In this document: in pieces, positions 9,449-17,783 of the stretch
Layout: the number at the start of each line of letters is the position of its first letter
Position numbering within the stretch: the stretch's first letter is position 1
NCBI GenBank assembly: GCA_031216755.1
Contig: JARUHG010000001.1
Location: 62,001-126,000 of the forward strand
Reading direction: 5' to 3'
Length of the DNA stretch: 64,000 nucleotides
Origin: Lysobacter arvi
Lineage (GTDB): Bacteria; Pseudomonadota; Gammaproteobacteria; Xanthomonadales; Xanthomonadaceae
Translations under genes and position numbers: made by a program
The notes under the pieces: model-generated
Databases searched by the model: none
Seen by the model: the letters and a program-made list of their open reading frames with translations, nothing else
What the model was told of the DNA's origin: nothing

Positions 9449-10300
9449 TCAATGGTCGAGCAGATCCTGCATGCGCTCGAAGTTCAAGTCGAGTTGCAGC
9501 CGGCGTTCCTCGCTCGCGTCGCACAGCAGGATGAAGATCAGGTCGAGCAGGTGCTGCAGCGCCGACTGGTACAGCAGCGGCTCGATGTGGCGGCGCTCGT
9601 CGTGCGCCGATACCAGCAACGCCGCGTCGGCATGAGCCCGCAGCGGATTGGGCGTGTGTCGCGTGATGGTCACGACGCGACCCACGCGCTCGCGGAAGAG
9701 CCGGCTGATCTGGCACAGCGCAGGTTGCCGGCCGTGCTCGGAGAACACCATCAGCACGTCGCCGGGTGCTGCGCTGGAGACGCCCGCCTGCATCAGGATG
9801 GCGTCGACGTAATGCACCGTGACGATGCCCAGCATCGACAGCCGCGTCGCGAAGGCGCGCGCGGGGATGCCGTCCTCGCCGAGCCCGATGATGAAGACCT
9901 TGCCGGCCTGCAGGATCGCGTGCGCGATCGCGTCGATGTTCTCCGGCGGATTTATCAGCCGCGTCTCGGCTTCGGCCAGCGCCTTCAGATGCCACAGGTC
10001 CTGCGCGAGCGCGGCGTGCGGATCGTCGATGCGCGGCTCCGTGCCGTTTCCGCCGTCCTCTGCACCGCCGCCCCGGGCGACGGCCTGGCCGACCGAGTAC
10101 TTCAGGTCCGGATACCCCTTGAAGCCCAGCTTTTGGCTGAACTTCACCACGCTCGACTGGCTGATGCCCAGCGCGTTGGCGAGCTGCTGCGAGGAGTAGT
10201 CGCGCAGCAGGTGGGCGTTTTCCAGCAGGAAATCCGCGATGCGGCGCTCGATGGCCGACATCTGGTCGCGTTCGGCGCGGATCTTCAGCAACGGCGACAT
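9449..10300 (-). CDS. MurR/RpiR-family transcriptional regulator
   Basis: A 283-residue regulator with an N-terminal HTH_6 domain (LLRDYSSQQLANALGISQSS, then VVKFSQKLGFKGYPDLKY, the RpiR signature) and a C-terminal SIS sugar-isomerase-fold domain (VFIIGLGEDGIPARAFATRL) that senses a phosphosugar or related ligand. MurR itself senses MurNAc-6-phosphate. I take the ATG at 10300 (MSPLLKIRAERDQ); upstream in-frame sequence has no family character. Its location among NlpC/P60, epimerase and L,D-transpeptidase genes makes it the obvious local regulator; the AT-rich divergent promoter near 13,063-13,129 is a likely target (inference). Confidence 0.9.
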   Translation of the reverse strand: MSPLLKIRAERDQMSAIERRIADFLLENAHLLRDYSSQQLANALGISQSSVVKFSQKLGFKGYPDLKYSVGQAVARGGGAEDGGNGTEPRIDDPHAALAQDLWHLKALAEAETRLINPPENIDAIAHAILQAGKVFIIGLGEDGIPARAFATRLSMLGIVTVHYVDAILMQAGVSSAAPGDVLMVFSEHGRQPALCQISRLFRERVGRVVTITRHTPNPLRAHADAALLVSAHDERRHIEPLLYQSALQHLLDLIFILLCDASEERRLQLDLNFERMQDLLDH

Positions 10301-10325
10301 GCGGGCTCCGGGAGCGGGGGGGGCG

Positions 10326-11423
10326 TCAGTTCGGCAGCAGTTCCAGCCCGCGGATCTCGCGAATGCCCAGGCCCGGCGCGTCGGTGACGGAGATCTCCGA
10401 CTCATTGAAAAGCACGCCGCCGTCAACCGGATTGAACGCCGAAAGCGACGGGCCGTCGAGGTCCACCTTGGTGATCGCGTTGGCCTTGGCCACCGCCAGG
10501 TGGACGGCGGCCGCCACGCTGATGCTGCTTTCGAGCATGCAGCCGATCATGCATTCCACGCCGTACAGTGCGGCGATGTCGGCGATGCGGATCGCATTGG
10601 AAAGCCCGCCGGTCTTCATCAGCTTGATGTTGATGATGTCGGCCGCGCGCATGCGGATCAGGTCGATCACCTCGGTCGGGCCGAACACGCTTTCGTCCGC
10701 CATGATCGGCGTGTGCACGCGCTCGGTGATGTACTTCATGCCGTCCAGGTCCTGCGCCTTCACCGGCTGCTCGACCAGTTCCAGGCGGACGCCGGCGTCT
10801 TCCAGTTGGCCGATCGCGTGCACGGCCTGCTTCGCGGTCCAGCCCTGGTTGGCGTCGAGGCGCAGAAGGGCGCGACCTTCGACGGCGGCGTAGATCGCCT
10901 TGACGCGCTCGATGTCCACGCCAATGTCCTTGCCGACCTTGATCTTCAGCGATTCGAACCCGCGCTCGACCGCGCTGAGCGAATCGGCCACCATCTTGTC
11001 GATGTAGTCGACGCTGATGGTGATGTCGGTGGTGATCACCGGATCGCCGCCGCCCAGCATCTTGTAGAGCGGGACGCCGTAGAGCTGCCCGAACAGATCG
11101 TAGACGGCGATCTCCACGGCCGCCTTCGCGCTGGTGTTCTTCTCCAGCGCCGTCTGGACCAGCTGCGTGATGCGGTTGAGGTTGGCGATCTCCTGCCCGA
11201 TCAGGCGCGGCGCGATGAACTTGCTGATCGCCTCGATGATCGAGCCGTGCGTGTCGCCGGTGATGACCGCGGTCGCCGGCGCTTCGCCGTAGCCGACGTG
11301 TCCGGTGTCGGTGTGCACACAGACGATGATGTCCTCGATGGCCTCGACGGTGCGGAGCGCCGTCTTGAACGGCGTCTTCAGCGGGACGCGCAACATGCCG
11401 AAGCGGATCTGCGTGATCTTCAT
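10326..11423 (-). CDS. Dipeptide epimerase (L-Ala-D/L-Glu epimerase-like, enolase superfamily)
   Basis: A 365-residue member of the mandelate racemase/muconate-lactonising group. The barrel shows the epimerase catalytic pattern: KIKVG with Lys160/Lys162, metal ligands Asp190 (LRLDANQGW), Glu218 (LVEQP) and Asp243 (MADES), and Lys267 in NIKLMKTGG. The DES motif after MA is typical of dipeptide epimerases, which convert L-Ala-D-Glu from murein to L-Ala-L-Glu so that ordinary dipeptidases can cleave it. It follows the NlpC/P60 gene (48-base gap), mirroring the ykfB-ykfC pairing of Bacillus. Exact dipeptide specificity is inferred. Confidence 0.9.
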   Translation of the reverse strand: MKITQIRFGMLRVPLKTPFKTALRTVEAIEDIIVCVHTDTGHVGYGEAPATAVITGDTHGSIIEAISKFIAPRLIGQEIANLNRITQLVQTALEKNTSAKAAVEIAVYDLFGQLYGVPLYKMLGGGDPVITTDITISVDYIDKMVADSLSAVERGFESLKIKVGKDIGVDIERVKAIYAAVEGRALLRLDANQGWTAKQAVHAIGQLEDAGVRLELVEQPVKAQDLDGMKYITERVHTPIMADESVFGPTEVIDLIRMRAADIINIKLMKTGGLSNAIRIADIAALYGVECMIGCMLESSISVAAAVHLAVAKANAITKVDLDGPSLSAFNPVDGGVLFNESEISVTDAPGLGIREIRGLELLPN

Positions 11424-11470
11424 TCTTGTCGTTGTGGAATGGGGTCGGAGGATACGACGGGCGGCGATGC

Positions 11471-13015
11471 TTACGGCCGGATCCGCTGGATGTTGGTGAT
11501 GCGGTCGACGAAGGTCTGCTTGCCGTTGAACAGCAACGGCGTGAGCGGCGAAACGGTCACGCCGTTCGTCTTCGCGCGGATCGTCTTGCCGTCCGGGCTG
11601 GCGAAACTCAGGCCGGTGGTGTCATGGATGACGTACGGCTCGCCGTCGACGGTGCCGATCACCATCATCACGTGACCCGGGATGTAGACGAGATCGCCGA
11701 CCTGCAGTTCGCGCACGACGGCCATGCGCCTGGCGCGGTCGTCCTTCTCGTTGAAGGCGATGCGGTTCAGTGCCGGGCTGACGCCCTGGTCGCTGGTGTT
11801 GCGCGGAAGTTGCACGCCCATGCTGCGGTAGATTTCGGATACGAAGCCGCTGCAATCGCGCGCGTTGTAGCTGTGTCCCCAGCCGTAGCGTTCGCCGAGG
11901 AACTTGAAGCCCTGCTGGATCAGGTTGCGCGGCGTCAGCGCGAGCGGCGCGTCGGCGGTCGGCTCGCGACGCGGCAGCAACGCCGGCGCGAATCGAAGCG
12001 TTCCGTCGTCGTTGCGCACGGGAAGCTCGATGACGTGCGAGGTGTAACCGTGCTGTCCATTCACCGCCTTGGCGATCGGCCAGTCGGCGATCACCGGCAC
12101 GCGCACGCCCATGTCGAGCTGCACTTCGGACACGCCCGGCTCTTCGGGCGTGTAAACCGTGGTCGCGCGTGCGCCGGTCACGATGCGGAACGGCGTGCGA
12201 CGGCCGTAGCCCAACACCTCGTCGCGACGGCCTTCGGCGACGAAGCGCTTCTCGATCCATGCGGCGTATCGCGTGTTGACCACGAACCACCACTGGCCGT
12301 CGCGACTCTCGTGCACGATCGCGACCGGATCGCCCGGAAAAAGGCCGCTCTCCTGGAACCGGTCGATGTCGTGGTCGTCGTTCGAACTGAACACGCGCGT
12401 GCGCGTCGGGAAGCTGCGCAGGTCCGCTCGACGCACGACGAGCCCGAAACGCGTCGGCTGCGTGGCGGGGATCGCGCCCACATTGGCGTTCTCGACGATC
12501 GCGTCGAGGTCGGCGGCGGCGAGCGCCCCTCCGCGTTCGTCGTACAAGGTGCGCGTGGGGCGCTTCGAGAGTCCTTCGATCCAGGCCGCCACGCGCGGGC
12601 GATCGAGCGCTGCGGGCAGGGCGTCGAGGTCATGCATGCTCCGGTCGAGCTGCATCAGCTTCGCGTTCTGCGCGGCGATCGCCTCCGTATCGAGGACGAC
12701 GCGGTCCGGCTCGGGCTGTCGCGCCACCCACCATGCGGGGTCGAGTTGCGCCGGCTCGATCCCGATGACGCCGGTCTCCGCCGGAATCGTCCACGTCCGT
12801 TCGAACGCGACGGCCTGCGACATCAGGCCCAACGAAAGGAGCGAAGCGGCGAGGGCGGCCGCACGAAGACGCATGGGGCGGGATCCGTGAGCGGCGGCAC
12901 CAGCCCCCGCGGAAGTAGTGGCGAAGCGGCGCAGCAGCGCCGGGATAGGGCGCTTGCGTGCAGCCCACGCGGCGACCGGCGTGAAGCGGCTGAAGGCCCG
13001 AACGTCGTCGTTCAT
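11471..13015 (-). CDS. SH3/NlpC/P60 peptidoglycan endopeptidase (gamma-D-Glu-diamino acid type)
   Basis: A secreted C40 peptidase of about 514 residues with the three-part layout of YkfC-like enzymes: an N-terminal helical domain, two SH3-like domains (WWFVVNTRYAAWIEKRFV in the first) and a C-terminal NlpC/P60 domain. The catalytic Cys is in YNARDCSGFVSEIYR, the His in IPGHVMMVIG and the third polar residue in YVIHDTTG. Such enzymes cut between gamma-D-Glu and diaminopimelate in free stem peptides. Start is uncertain. ATG 13015 has AGAGGGG at the right distance and a promoter ~45 bases upstream; the internal ATG at 12874 would begin exactly at a signal peptide (MRLRAAALAASLLSLGLM). The 47 residues between them are coding-like in base use. 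Confidence 0.9.
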   Translation of the reverse strand: MNDDVRAFSRFTPVAAWAARKRPIPALLRRFATTSAGAGAAAHGSRPMRLRAAALAASLLSLGLMSQAVAFERTWTIPAETGVIGIEPAQLDPAWWVARQPEPDRVVLDTEAIAAQNAKLMQLDRSMHDLDALPAALDRPRVAAWIEGLSKRPTRTLYDERGGALAAADLDAIVENANVGAIPATQPTRFGLVVRRADLRSFPTRTRVFSSNDDHDIDRFQESGLFPGDPVAIVHESRDGQWWFVVNTRYAAWIEKRFVAEGRRDEVLGYGRRTPFRIVTGARATTVYTPEEPGVSEVQLDMGVRVPVIADWPIAKAVNGQHGYTSHVIELPVRNDDGTLRFAPALLPRREPTADAPLALTPRNLIQQGFKFLGERYGWGHSYNARDCSGFVSEIYRSMGVQLPRNTSDQGVSPALNRIAFNEKDDRARRMAVVRELQVGDLVYIPGHVMMVIGTVDGEPYVIHDTTGLSFASPDGKTIRAKTNGVTVSPLTPLLFNGKQTFVDRITNIQRIRP

Positions 13016-13062
13016 CGCGTCCCCTCTGAGCCGCCGTGAAGCCGGCGGCCGGCTGGGGAGAA

Positions 13063-13129
13063 TAGATACTTCTTTCTTCGGGATAGTCAAGAATAAATTA
13101 TTGACCGGGTACTCCACTCATGTTACACA
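13063..13129. promoter_or_regulatory. Divergent promoter pair between the NlpC/P60 and transglutaminase genes
   Basis: In this AT-rich intergenic stretch two sigma70-like promoters lie back to back. Minus strand: TTGACT (13090-13085), 16-base spacer, TATCTA (13068-13063). Plus strand: TTGACC (13101-13106), 17-base spacer, TACACA (13124-13129). The two -35 boxes face each other as an inverted repeat GTCAA-N10-TTGAC around GAATAAATTA, so one regulator bound here could control both arms of the muropeptide locus. The boxes are read by eye; activity is inferred. Confidence 0.6.
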
Positions 13130-13192
13130 GCGATTAAACGCCCCTCATGAGTGGCCTGCGTGGACGATCTTCGGTTACCGCTTCGATCGCCA

Positions 13193-14656
13193 ATGCCCCG
13201 GACGCGCCGCCGGCACGTCCTGTTCGCCGCGCTTCTGGCGCTGGGCGGCGCAGCCGGAACCCATGCCGCAAGCTCCGCGACCGATCCGCTGCCCGCGGTG
13301 ATCCAGCAGATCGATGCCGGCGATTTCCGCAGTGCGACGGCGCGGATCGATGCCGCGCTTGCCGACCCCAAACTCGATGCGCAGTCGCGCGACGCGCTCC
13401 AGTTCCAGCGCGAACGCATGCGCCGCATCCGTCTGGATTTCACGCTCAGCGCCGATCAGGCGCGCGCGAAATTGCGCGAGTCCATTCCCGACCTGCGCGA
13501 GGACGAATTCCAGCGCTGGACGGACGCCGATCTGCTCGAACACATGGTGATCGACGGAACGCCCTGGTATTTCAGCCGGTCCGTTTCCAACCTGTTCCGC
13601 GTGAGCCCCGAAGCGATGGCGCGGCGCGCCACGCCGTTCCCGCGCACCGACGGGCCCATGGAGAACGCCAACGCCTACCACGACGCCGCCGTCGCCGAGG
13701 CCAGGCGGACCGGGAAGAGCAGCGTCGCGCCGCGTCGCATCCGCGTGACGCAGTCGATCACGGTGAACGCGGACGCGGTGCCCGCGGGCGAAACGGTGCG
13801 CGCATGGATCCCGTACCCGCGCGCCTTGCCCGGTCGGCAGGAGAACATCCGCTTGCTGTCGAGCGCTCCCGCCCAGCACCGGGTCGCGCCCGAATCGACG
13901 ATGCAGCGCACCGTCTATCTCGAAAAGCCGGCGGTCGCGGGCCAGCCCACGACGTTCTCGATCGATTACGAACTGACGGTCTACGGCGAGCACCACCGCA
14001 TCGACCCGGAGCGCGTGAGGCCGCTGGGCGATCGGCCTGACCTGGCGCCGTTTCTCGCGCAGCGTCCGCCGCACATCGTGTTCACCGACCAGATGCGTGC
14101 GTTCTCGCAGAAGGTCGTGGGCGACGAGAAGAATCCCTACCGCATCGCGCAGAAGCTGTTCCAGGCGGTGGACGCGATCCCGTGGGGCGGCGCGCGCGAG
14201 TATTCGACCATCAGCAACATCAGCGACTACGCACTGCGCGGCAACCATGCCGACTGCGGCCAGCAGACGCTGCTGCTGATGACATTGCTGCGGTTGAACG
14301 GCATCCCGTCGCGCTGGCAGTCGGGCATGGTCTATTCCGACGGCACCTACGACAACCTGCACGACTGGGGCGCGCTGTACCTGGCGCCGTACGGCTGGGT
14401 GCCGATGGACGTGACCACCGGGCAATTCAAGGGCGCGCGCGATCCGGACGTGGAGTGGTTCTACCTCGGCGGACTGGACGCCTACCGGATCGCCTTCAAC
14501 GACGACATCAGCACGCCGTTCGTGCCGGCCAAGCAGCACATGCGGTCGGAGACCGTGGATTCACAACGCGGCGAAGTGGAGTGGGCAGGGGGCAACCTCT
14601 ACTTCGACCAATGGGATTACAGCTTCACGGCAAAGGTGCTGGCCGCCGCGGATTGA
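13193..14656 (+). CDS. Secreted transglutaminase-like (papain-fold) protein
   Basis: A 487-residue exported protein; the ATG at 13193 starts a signal peptide (MPRTRRRHVLFAALLALGGA, cleaved near THA-A). The N-terminal ~120 residues are helical with repeat-like character (DAGDFRSATARIDAALADPK). The C-terminal half holds a transglutaminase core with Cys in RGNHADCGQQTLLLMTLLR, His in YDNLHDWGALYL and Asp in WVPMDVTTG. Bacterial members are often proteases or amidases rather than cross-linkers. It is the first gene of the plus arm, 57 bases before the TonB-dependent receptor, so it may process peptides at the cell surface or periplasm before or after import (inference). An in-frame GTG at 13151 is less likely. 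Confidence 0.85.
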   Translation: MPRTRRRHVLFAALLALGGAAGTHAASSATDPLPAVIQQIDAGDFRSATARIDAALADPKLDAQSRDALQFQRERMRRIRLDFTLSADQARAKLRESIPDLREDEFQRWTDADLLEHMVIDGTPWYFSRSVSNLFRVSPEAMARRATPFPRTDGPMENANAYHDAAVAEARRTGKSSVAPRRIRVTQSITVNADAVPAGETVRAWIPYPRALPGRQENIRLLSSAPAQHRVAPESTMQRTVYLEKPAVAGQPTTFSIDYELTVYGEHHRIDPERVRPLGDRPDLAPFLAQRPPHIVFTDQMRAFSQKVVGDEKNPYRIAQKLFQAVDAIPWGGAREYSTISNISDYALRGNHADCGQQTLLLMTLLRLNGIPSRWQSGMVYSDGTYDNLHDWGALYLAPYGWVPMDVTTGQFKGARDPDVEWFYLGGLDAYRIAFNDDISTPFVPAKQHMRSETVDSQRGEVEWAGGNLYFDQWDYSFTAKVLAAAD

Positions 14657-14713
14657 GTCCGCGGCAGTCGGCGCATTCGACTTTCAACCGATATCCAGCG
14701 AGGGGACGAGGGG

Positions 14714-17700
14714 ATGAGCGGCAGGGCTTTTCGCAAGGCAACACTCACCATGGCGCTCGGCGCCTGCATCGCATCGATGGTGCCGATGGTGGCAAGCGCC
14801 CAGCAAGTCAACGGCGCAGTGGTCGGACGCGCCAGCCAGGGCGACCAGATCACCATCACCAACGTCGCCACGGGCCTGACCCGCACGACCACGGCCGATG
14901 ATCGCGGCAACTACCGCATTTCGCAGCTGCCCATCGGCAACTACCGCCTGCAGGCCATGCGCGACGGTCAGCCGCTCGGCTCGCCGATCGACTTCACGGT
15001 GTCGGTGGGCAGCGCGACGACGGTGAACCTCAGCGGTGAAGGCACGGTCGATCTGGCGGCGGTGCAGGTCGTTGGCTCGCGCATCGTTCCGATGGTCGAC
15101 GTCACTTCGACCGAGACTGCGCTCACGCTGACCGCCGCGGAGGTCGATCGCCTCCCGGTGGATCGCGATCTTGCCTCGGTAGCCCTGCTCGCGCCGGGCG
15201 TCACCAAGGGCGAGGCGTCGTTCGGAGGCATTTCCTTCGGCGGTTCTTCCGTGGCGGAGAACGCGTTCTACATCAACGGCCTCAACGTCACCGACTTCTA
15301 CAACCGCAACGGCTTTTCCGAAGCGCCGTTCTCGTTCTACAAGGAATTCCAGGTCAAGACCGGCGGGTACTCGGTCGAGTTCGGCCGTACGACCGGCGGC
15401 GTCATCAACACGGTGGCGCGTTCGGGCACGAACGAGTTCGAAGCCGGCGCCGAGCTCGTCTTCGAGCCGCGCGCGTGGCAATCGTCCGCGAAGGACCGCT
15501 ACTTCAACGGGGAACGCTACCTGACCTTCAGCCAGGACGATTACTCCGACACCAAGCTGGATGTCTGGGCCTCCGGCCCGATCGTGAAGGACCGCCTGTT
15601 CTTCTTCGCCCTGTACGAGGCGCGCGACTACGAGCCGACGAACACCGACGACGAAGGCACGCAGATCACGAAGAACCAGTCCGACGACGGCTTCTGGGGC
15701 GGCACGCTGGACTGGTACATCACCGACAACAACATCCTCAGCCTGATGGCGTTCTCCGACAAGAACTCCAATGTCGGCAACGTCTACGGCTACGAGTACG
15801 ACACGGACACGATCCTGCCGCAGCAGAACACCATCTTCAGCGATACCGGCGGCGACAACTGGGCCCTGACCTGGGCGTCGAACTTCACGCCGAACCTGTC
15901 GATGAAGCTGATGTACGGCGAGAACAACCGCGAGTCGTTCACGCGTTCGCAGCTCGACCTGGAATGCAACCGCGTGCAGAAGGTCAGCGCGATCCCGAAC
16001 CCGCCGGGCAACGTGCAACTGGGTTGCAGCACCAACTCGACCGTGTTCAACCGCCAGGACGAGCGCGAACAGGCGCGCGCCGACTTCGAATGGGCCGTGG
16101 GCGACCACCTGTTGCGCTTCGGCGTGGACCACGAGGTGAACACCTCCGTCCACGACCAGTACTACGCCGGTCCGGGCGCGATCTTCTACAACGTCTACGC
16201 CGGCAGCCCGGGCAGCGCCATCCCGAACCCGCCGGGCGGCGTCGTGCCCCCGGGCTATTCGGGCTACGTGCGCGCGCGCCGCAACGAGGTCTCGGGCACC
16301 TTCGAGAGCACGAACACGGCGTTCTACCTCGAGGACAACTGGTCGATCACGGACACCTTCCTGCTCAACATCGGCATCCGCAACGAGGCCTTCGACAACA
16401 AGGACGGCGACGGCAACACCTACATCAAGATGGACGACATGTGGGCGCCGCGCCTGGGCTTCGCATGGGACCTGAAGGGCGACGCCACGACGAAGGTGTT
16501 CGGCAACATCGGCCGCTACTTCCTGCCGGTGGCCAACGTCATCAGCATCAAGCAGGCCGGCGGACTGCTGGACGAGCGCACCTATTACGCGTTCGACGGC
16601 TGGGAGGTGCGCGAGCGCAACGGCGTGCAGTACGCGGTGCCGCGCCTGGGTCCGCAGATCGGCGGCGTGGACGTCTCGCAGGGCGATGGCACCGTCGGCG
16701 ACCTGCGCTCGGAAGTGGACCGCGACCTGGATTCGGTCTACCAGGACGAAGCGATCCTGGGCTTCCAGCAGATGATCGACGAACGCTGGTCGTGGGGTGT
16801 GCGCGGCATCTACCGCCGGCTGCACAACGCCATCGACGACATGGAGATCTCCGCGACCAGCCAGTGCGGCGGCGACGGCTACATCGGCTGGGTGATGGCC
16901 AATCCCGGCGAGCAGGTCACCGTCTGGGGCGACACGAACTGCGACGGCACCGCCGACGGCTGGGTGACGGTCGACACGTCGCGCGAAGGCTGGGCGTTGT
17001 ACGACGACGACGGCAACTACCTCGGCCAGCGCGGCTGGGTGAAGCCCAAGCGCACGTACAAGGCGCTGGAATTCCAGCTCGACCGCGCGTGGGACGAGAA
17101 GTGGACGATGAACGCCTCGTACACCTGGTCCAAGAGCGAAGGCAACGCGGAAGGTCCGGTGAATTCCGACACCAACTTCGCCGATACCGGCCGCACCGAG
17201 AACTTCGACGATCCGTGGGTGAACCTCGGGGGCAACGGTCCGCTGGCGAACAACCGCGAGCACCAGTTCAAGCTGCGCGGCACGTACGCGTTCAACGAGA
17301 ACTGGCAGGTCGGTGCGACGCTGGATGCGAGCTCGGGCGGTCCGATCACCGGGTTCGGCACGGGCAACCCGTACGACGCGCAGAAGTACCACAGCTACTT
17401 CATCTGCGTGGCCGCCTGTGACAGTGCGCAGCCAGTGTACGAAGCCTCCCCGCGCGGCGGCTACGGCGAAATGCCGTGGACCTACGACGTGGGCGCGAGC
17501 GTCACGTACCTGCAGTCCTTCGGGCGTTCCAACCTGCGCGTGAAGTTCGCGGTGTTCAACCTGCTAAACCAGCAGCGCACGGTTCGCGTGGACCAGGAAC
17601 TGCAGCCCAGCGTCGGCATGCGCGAGGACGATCCGACACAGCCGCTGTTGAACGAGTTCTTCGGCGTCGGCTACGGCTTCCAGCAGCCGCGCTACGCGCA

Positions 17701-17725
17701 GCTCACCGTGACGGTCGATTTCTGA
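14714..17725 (+). CDS. TonB-dependent receptor with carboxypeptidase-regulatory-like N-domain (Oar-like)
   Basis: A 1003-residue outer-membrane receptor. Signal peptide ends near ASAQQ. Residues ~30-110 form a carboxypeptidase-regulatory-like (CnaB-type) domain (TTTADDRGNYRISQLPIGNY), followed by a plug domain (ENAFYINGLNVTDFYNRNG; VEFGRTTGGVINTVARSGTN) and a long beta-barrel finishing in a terminal Phe (RYAQLTVTVDF), the outer-membrane assembly signal. This is the Oar-like class abundant in Xanthomonadaceae and usually tied to peptide uptake. It has a good ribosome site (GAGGGGACGAGGGG). Position between murein-peptide enzymes suggests that murein peptides are the ligand (inference). A strong terminator follows. 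Confidence 0.94.
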   Translation: MSGRAFRKATLTMALGACIASMVPMVASAQQVNGAVVGRASQGDQITITNVATGLTRTTTADDRGNYRISQLPIGNYRLQAMRDGQPLGSPIDFTVSVGSATTVNLSGEGTVDLAAVQVVGSRIVPMVDVTSTETALTLTAAEVDRLPVDRDLASVALLAPGVTKGEASFGGISFGGSSVAENAFYINGLNVTDFYNRNGFSEAPFSFYKEFQVKTGGYSVEFGRTTGGVINTVARSGTNEFEAGAELVFEPRAWQSSAKDRYFNGERYLTFSQDDYSDTKLDVWASGPIVKDRLFFFALYEARDYEPTNTDDEGTQITKNQSDDGFWGGTLDWYITDNNILSLMAFSDKNSNVGNVYGYEYDTDTILPQQNTIFSDTGGDNWALTWASNFTPNLSMKLMYGENNRESFTRSQLDLECNRVQKVSAIPNPPGNVQLGCSTNSTVFNRQDEREQARADFEWAVGDHLLRFGVDHEVNTSVHDQYYAGPGAIFYNVYAGSPGSAIPNPPGGVVPPGYSGYVRARRNEVSGTFESTNTAFYLEDNWSITDTFLLNIGIRNEAFDNKDGDGNTYIKMDDMWAPRLGFAWDLKGDATTKVFGNIGRYFLPVANVISIKQAGGLLDERTYYAFDGWEVRERNGVQYAVPRLGPQIGGVDVSQGDGTVGDLRSEVDRDLDSVYQDEAILGFQQMIDERWSWGVRGIYRRLHNAIDDMEISATSQCGGDGYIGWVMANPGEQVTVWGDTNCDGTADGWVTVDTSREGWALYDDDGNYLGQRGWVKPKRTYKALEFQLDRAWDEKWTMNASYTWSKSEGNAEGPVNSDTNFADTGRTENFDDPWVNLGGNGPLANNREHQFKLRGTYAFNENWQVGATLDASSGGPITGFGTGNPYDAQKYHSYFICVAACDSAQPVYEASPRGGYGEMPWTYDVGASVTYLQSFGRSNLRVKFAVFNLLNQQRTVRVDQELQPSVGMREDDPTQPLLNEFFGVGYGFQQPRYAQLTVTVDF

Positions 17726-17735
17726 TGCACCCTCG

Positions 17736-17768
17736 GGCGGCCCGCCTGTTGCGGGCCGCCTCCTTTTT
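17736..17768 (+). terminator. Rho-independent terminator after the TonB-dependent receptor
   Basis: A perfect 10-bp stem GGCGGCCCGC / GCGGGCCGCC with loop CTGTT, followed by TCCTTTTT. It lies between the receptor stop and the lysA-like start only 16 bases further on. Transcription from the receptor would mostly stop here, so the downstream enzymes should be made at a lower level by read-through or from their own promoter. Confidence 0.88.
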
Positions 17769-17783
17769 CGCCGGGGCTTCTTC

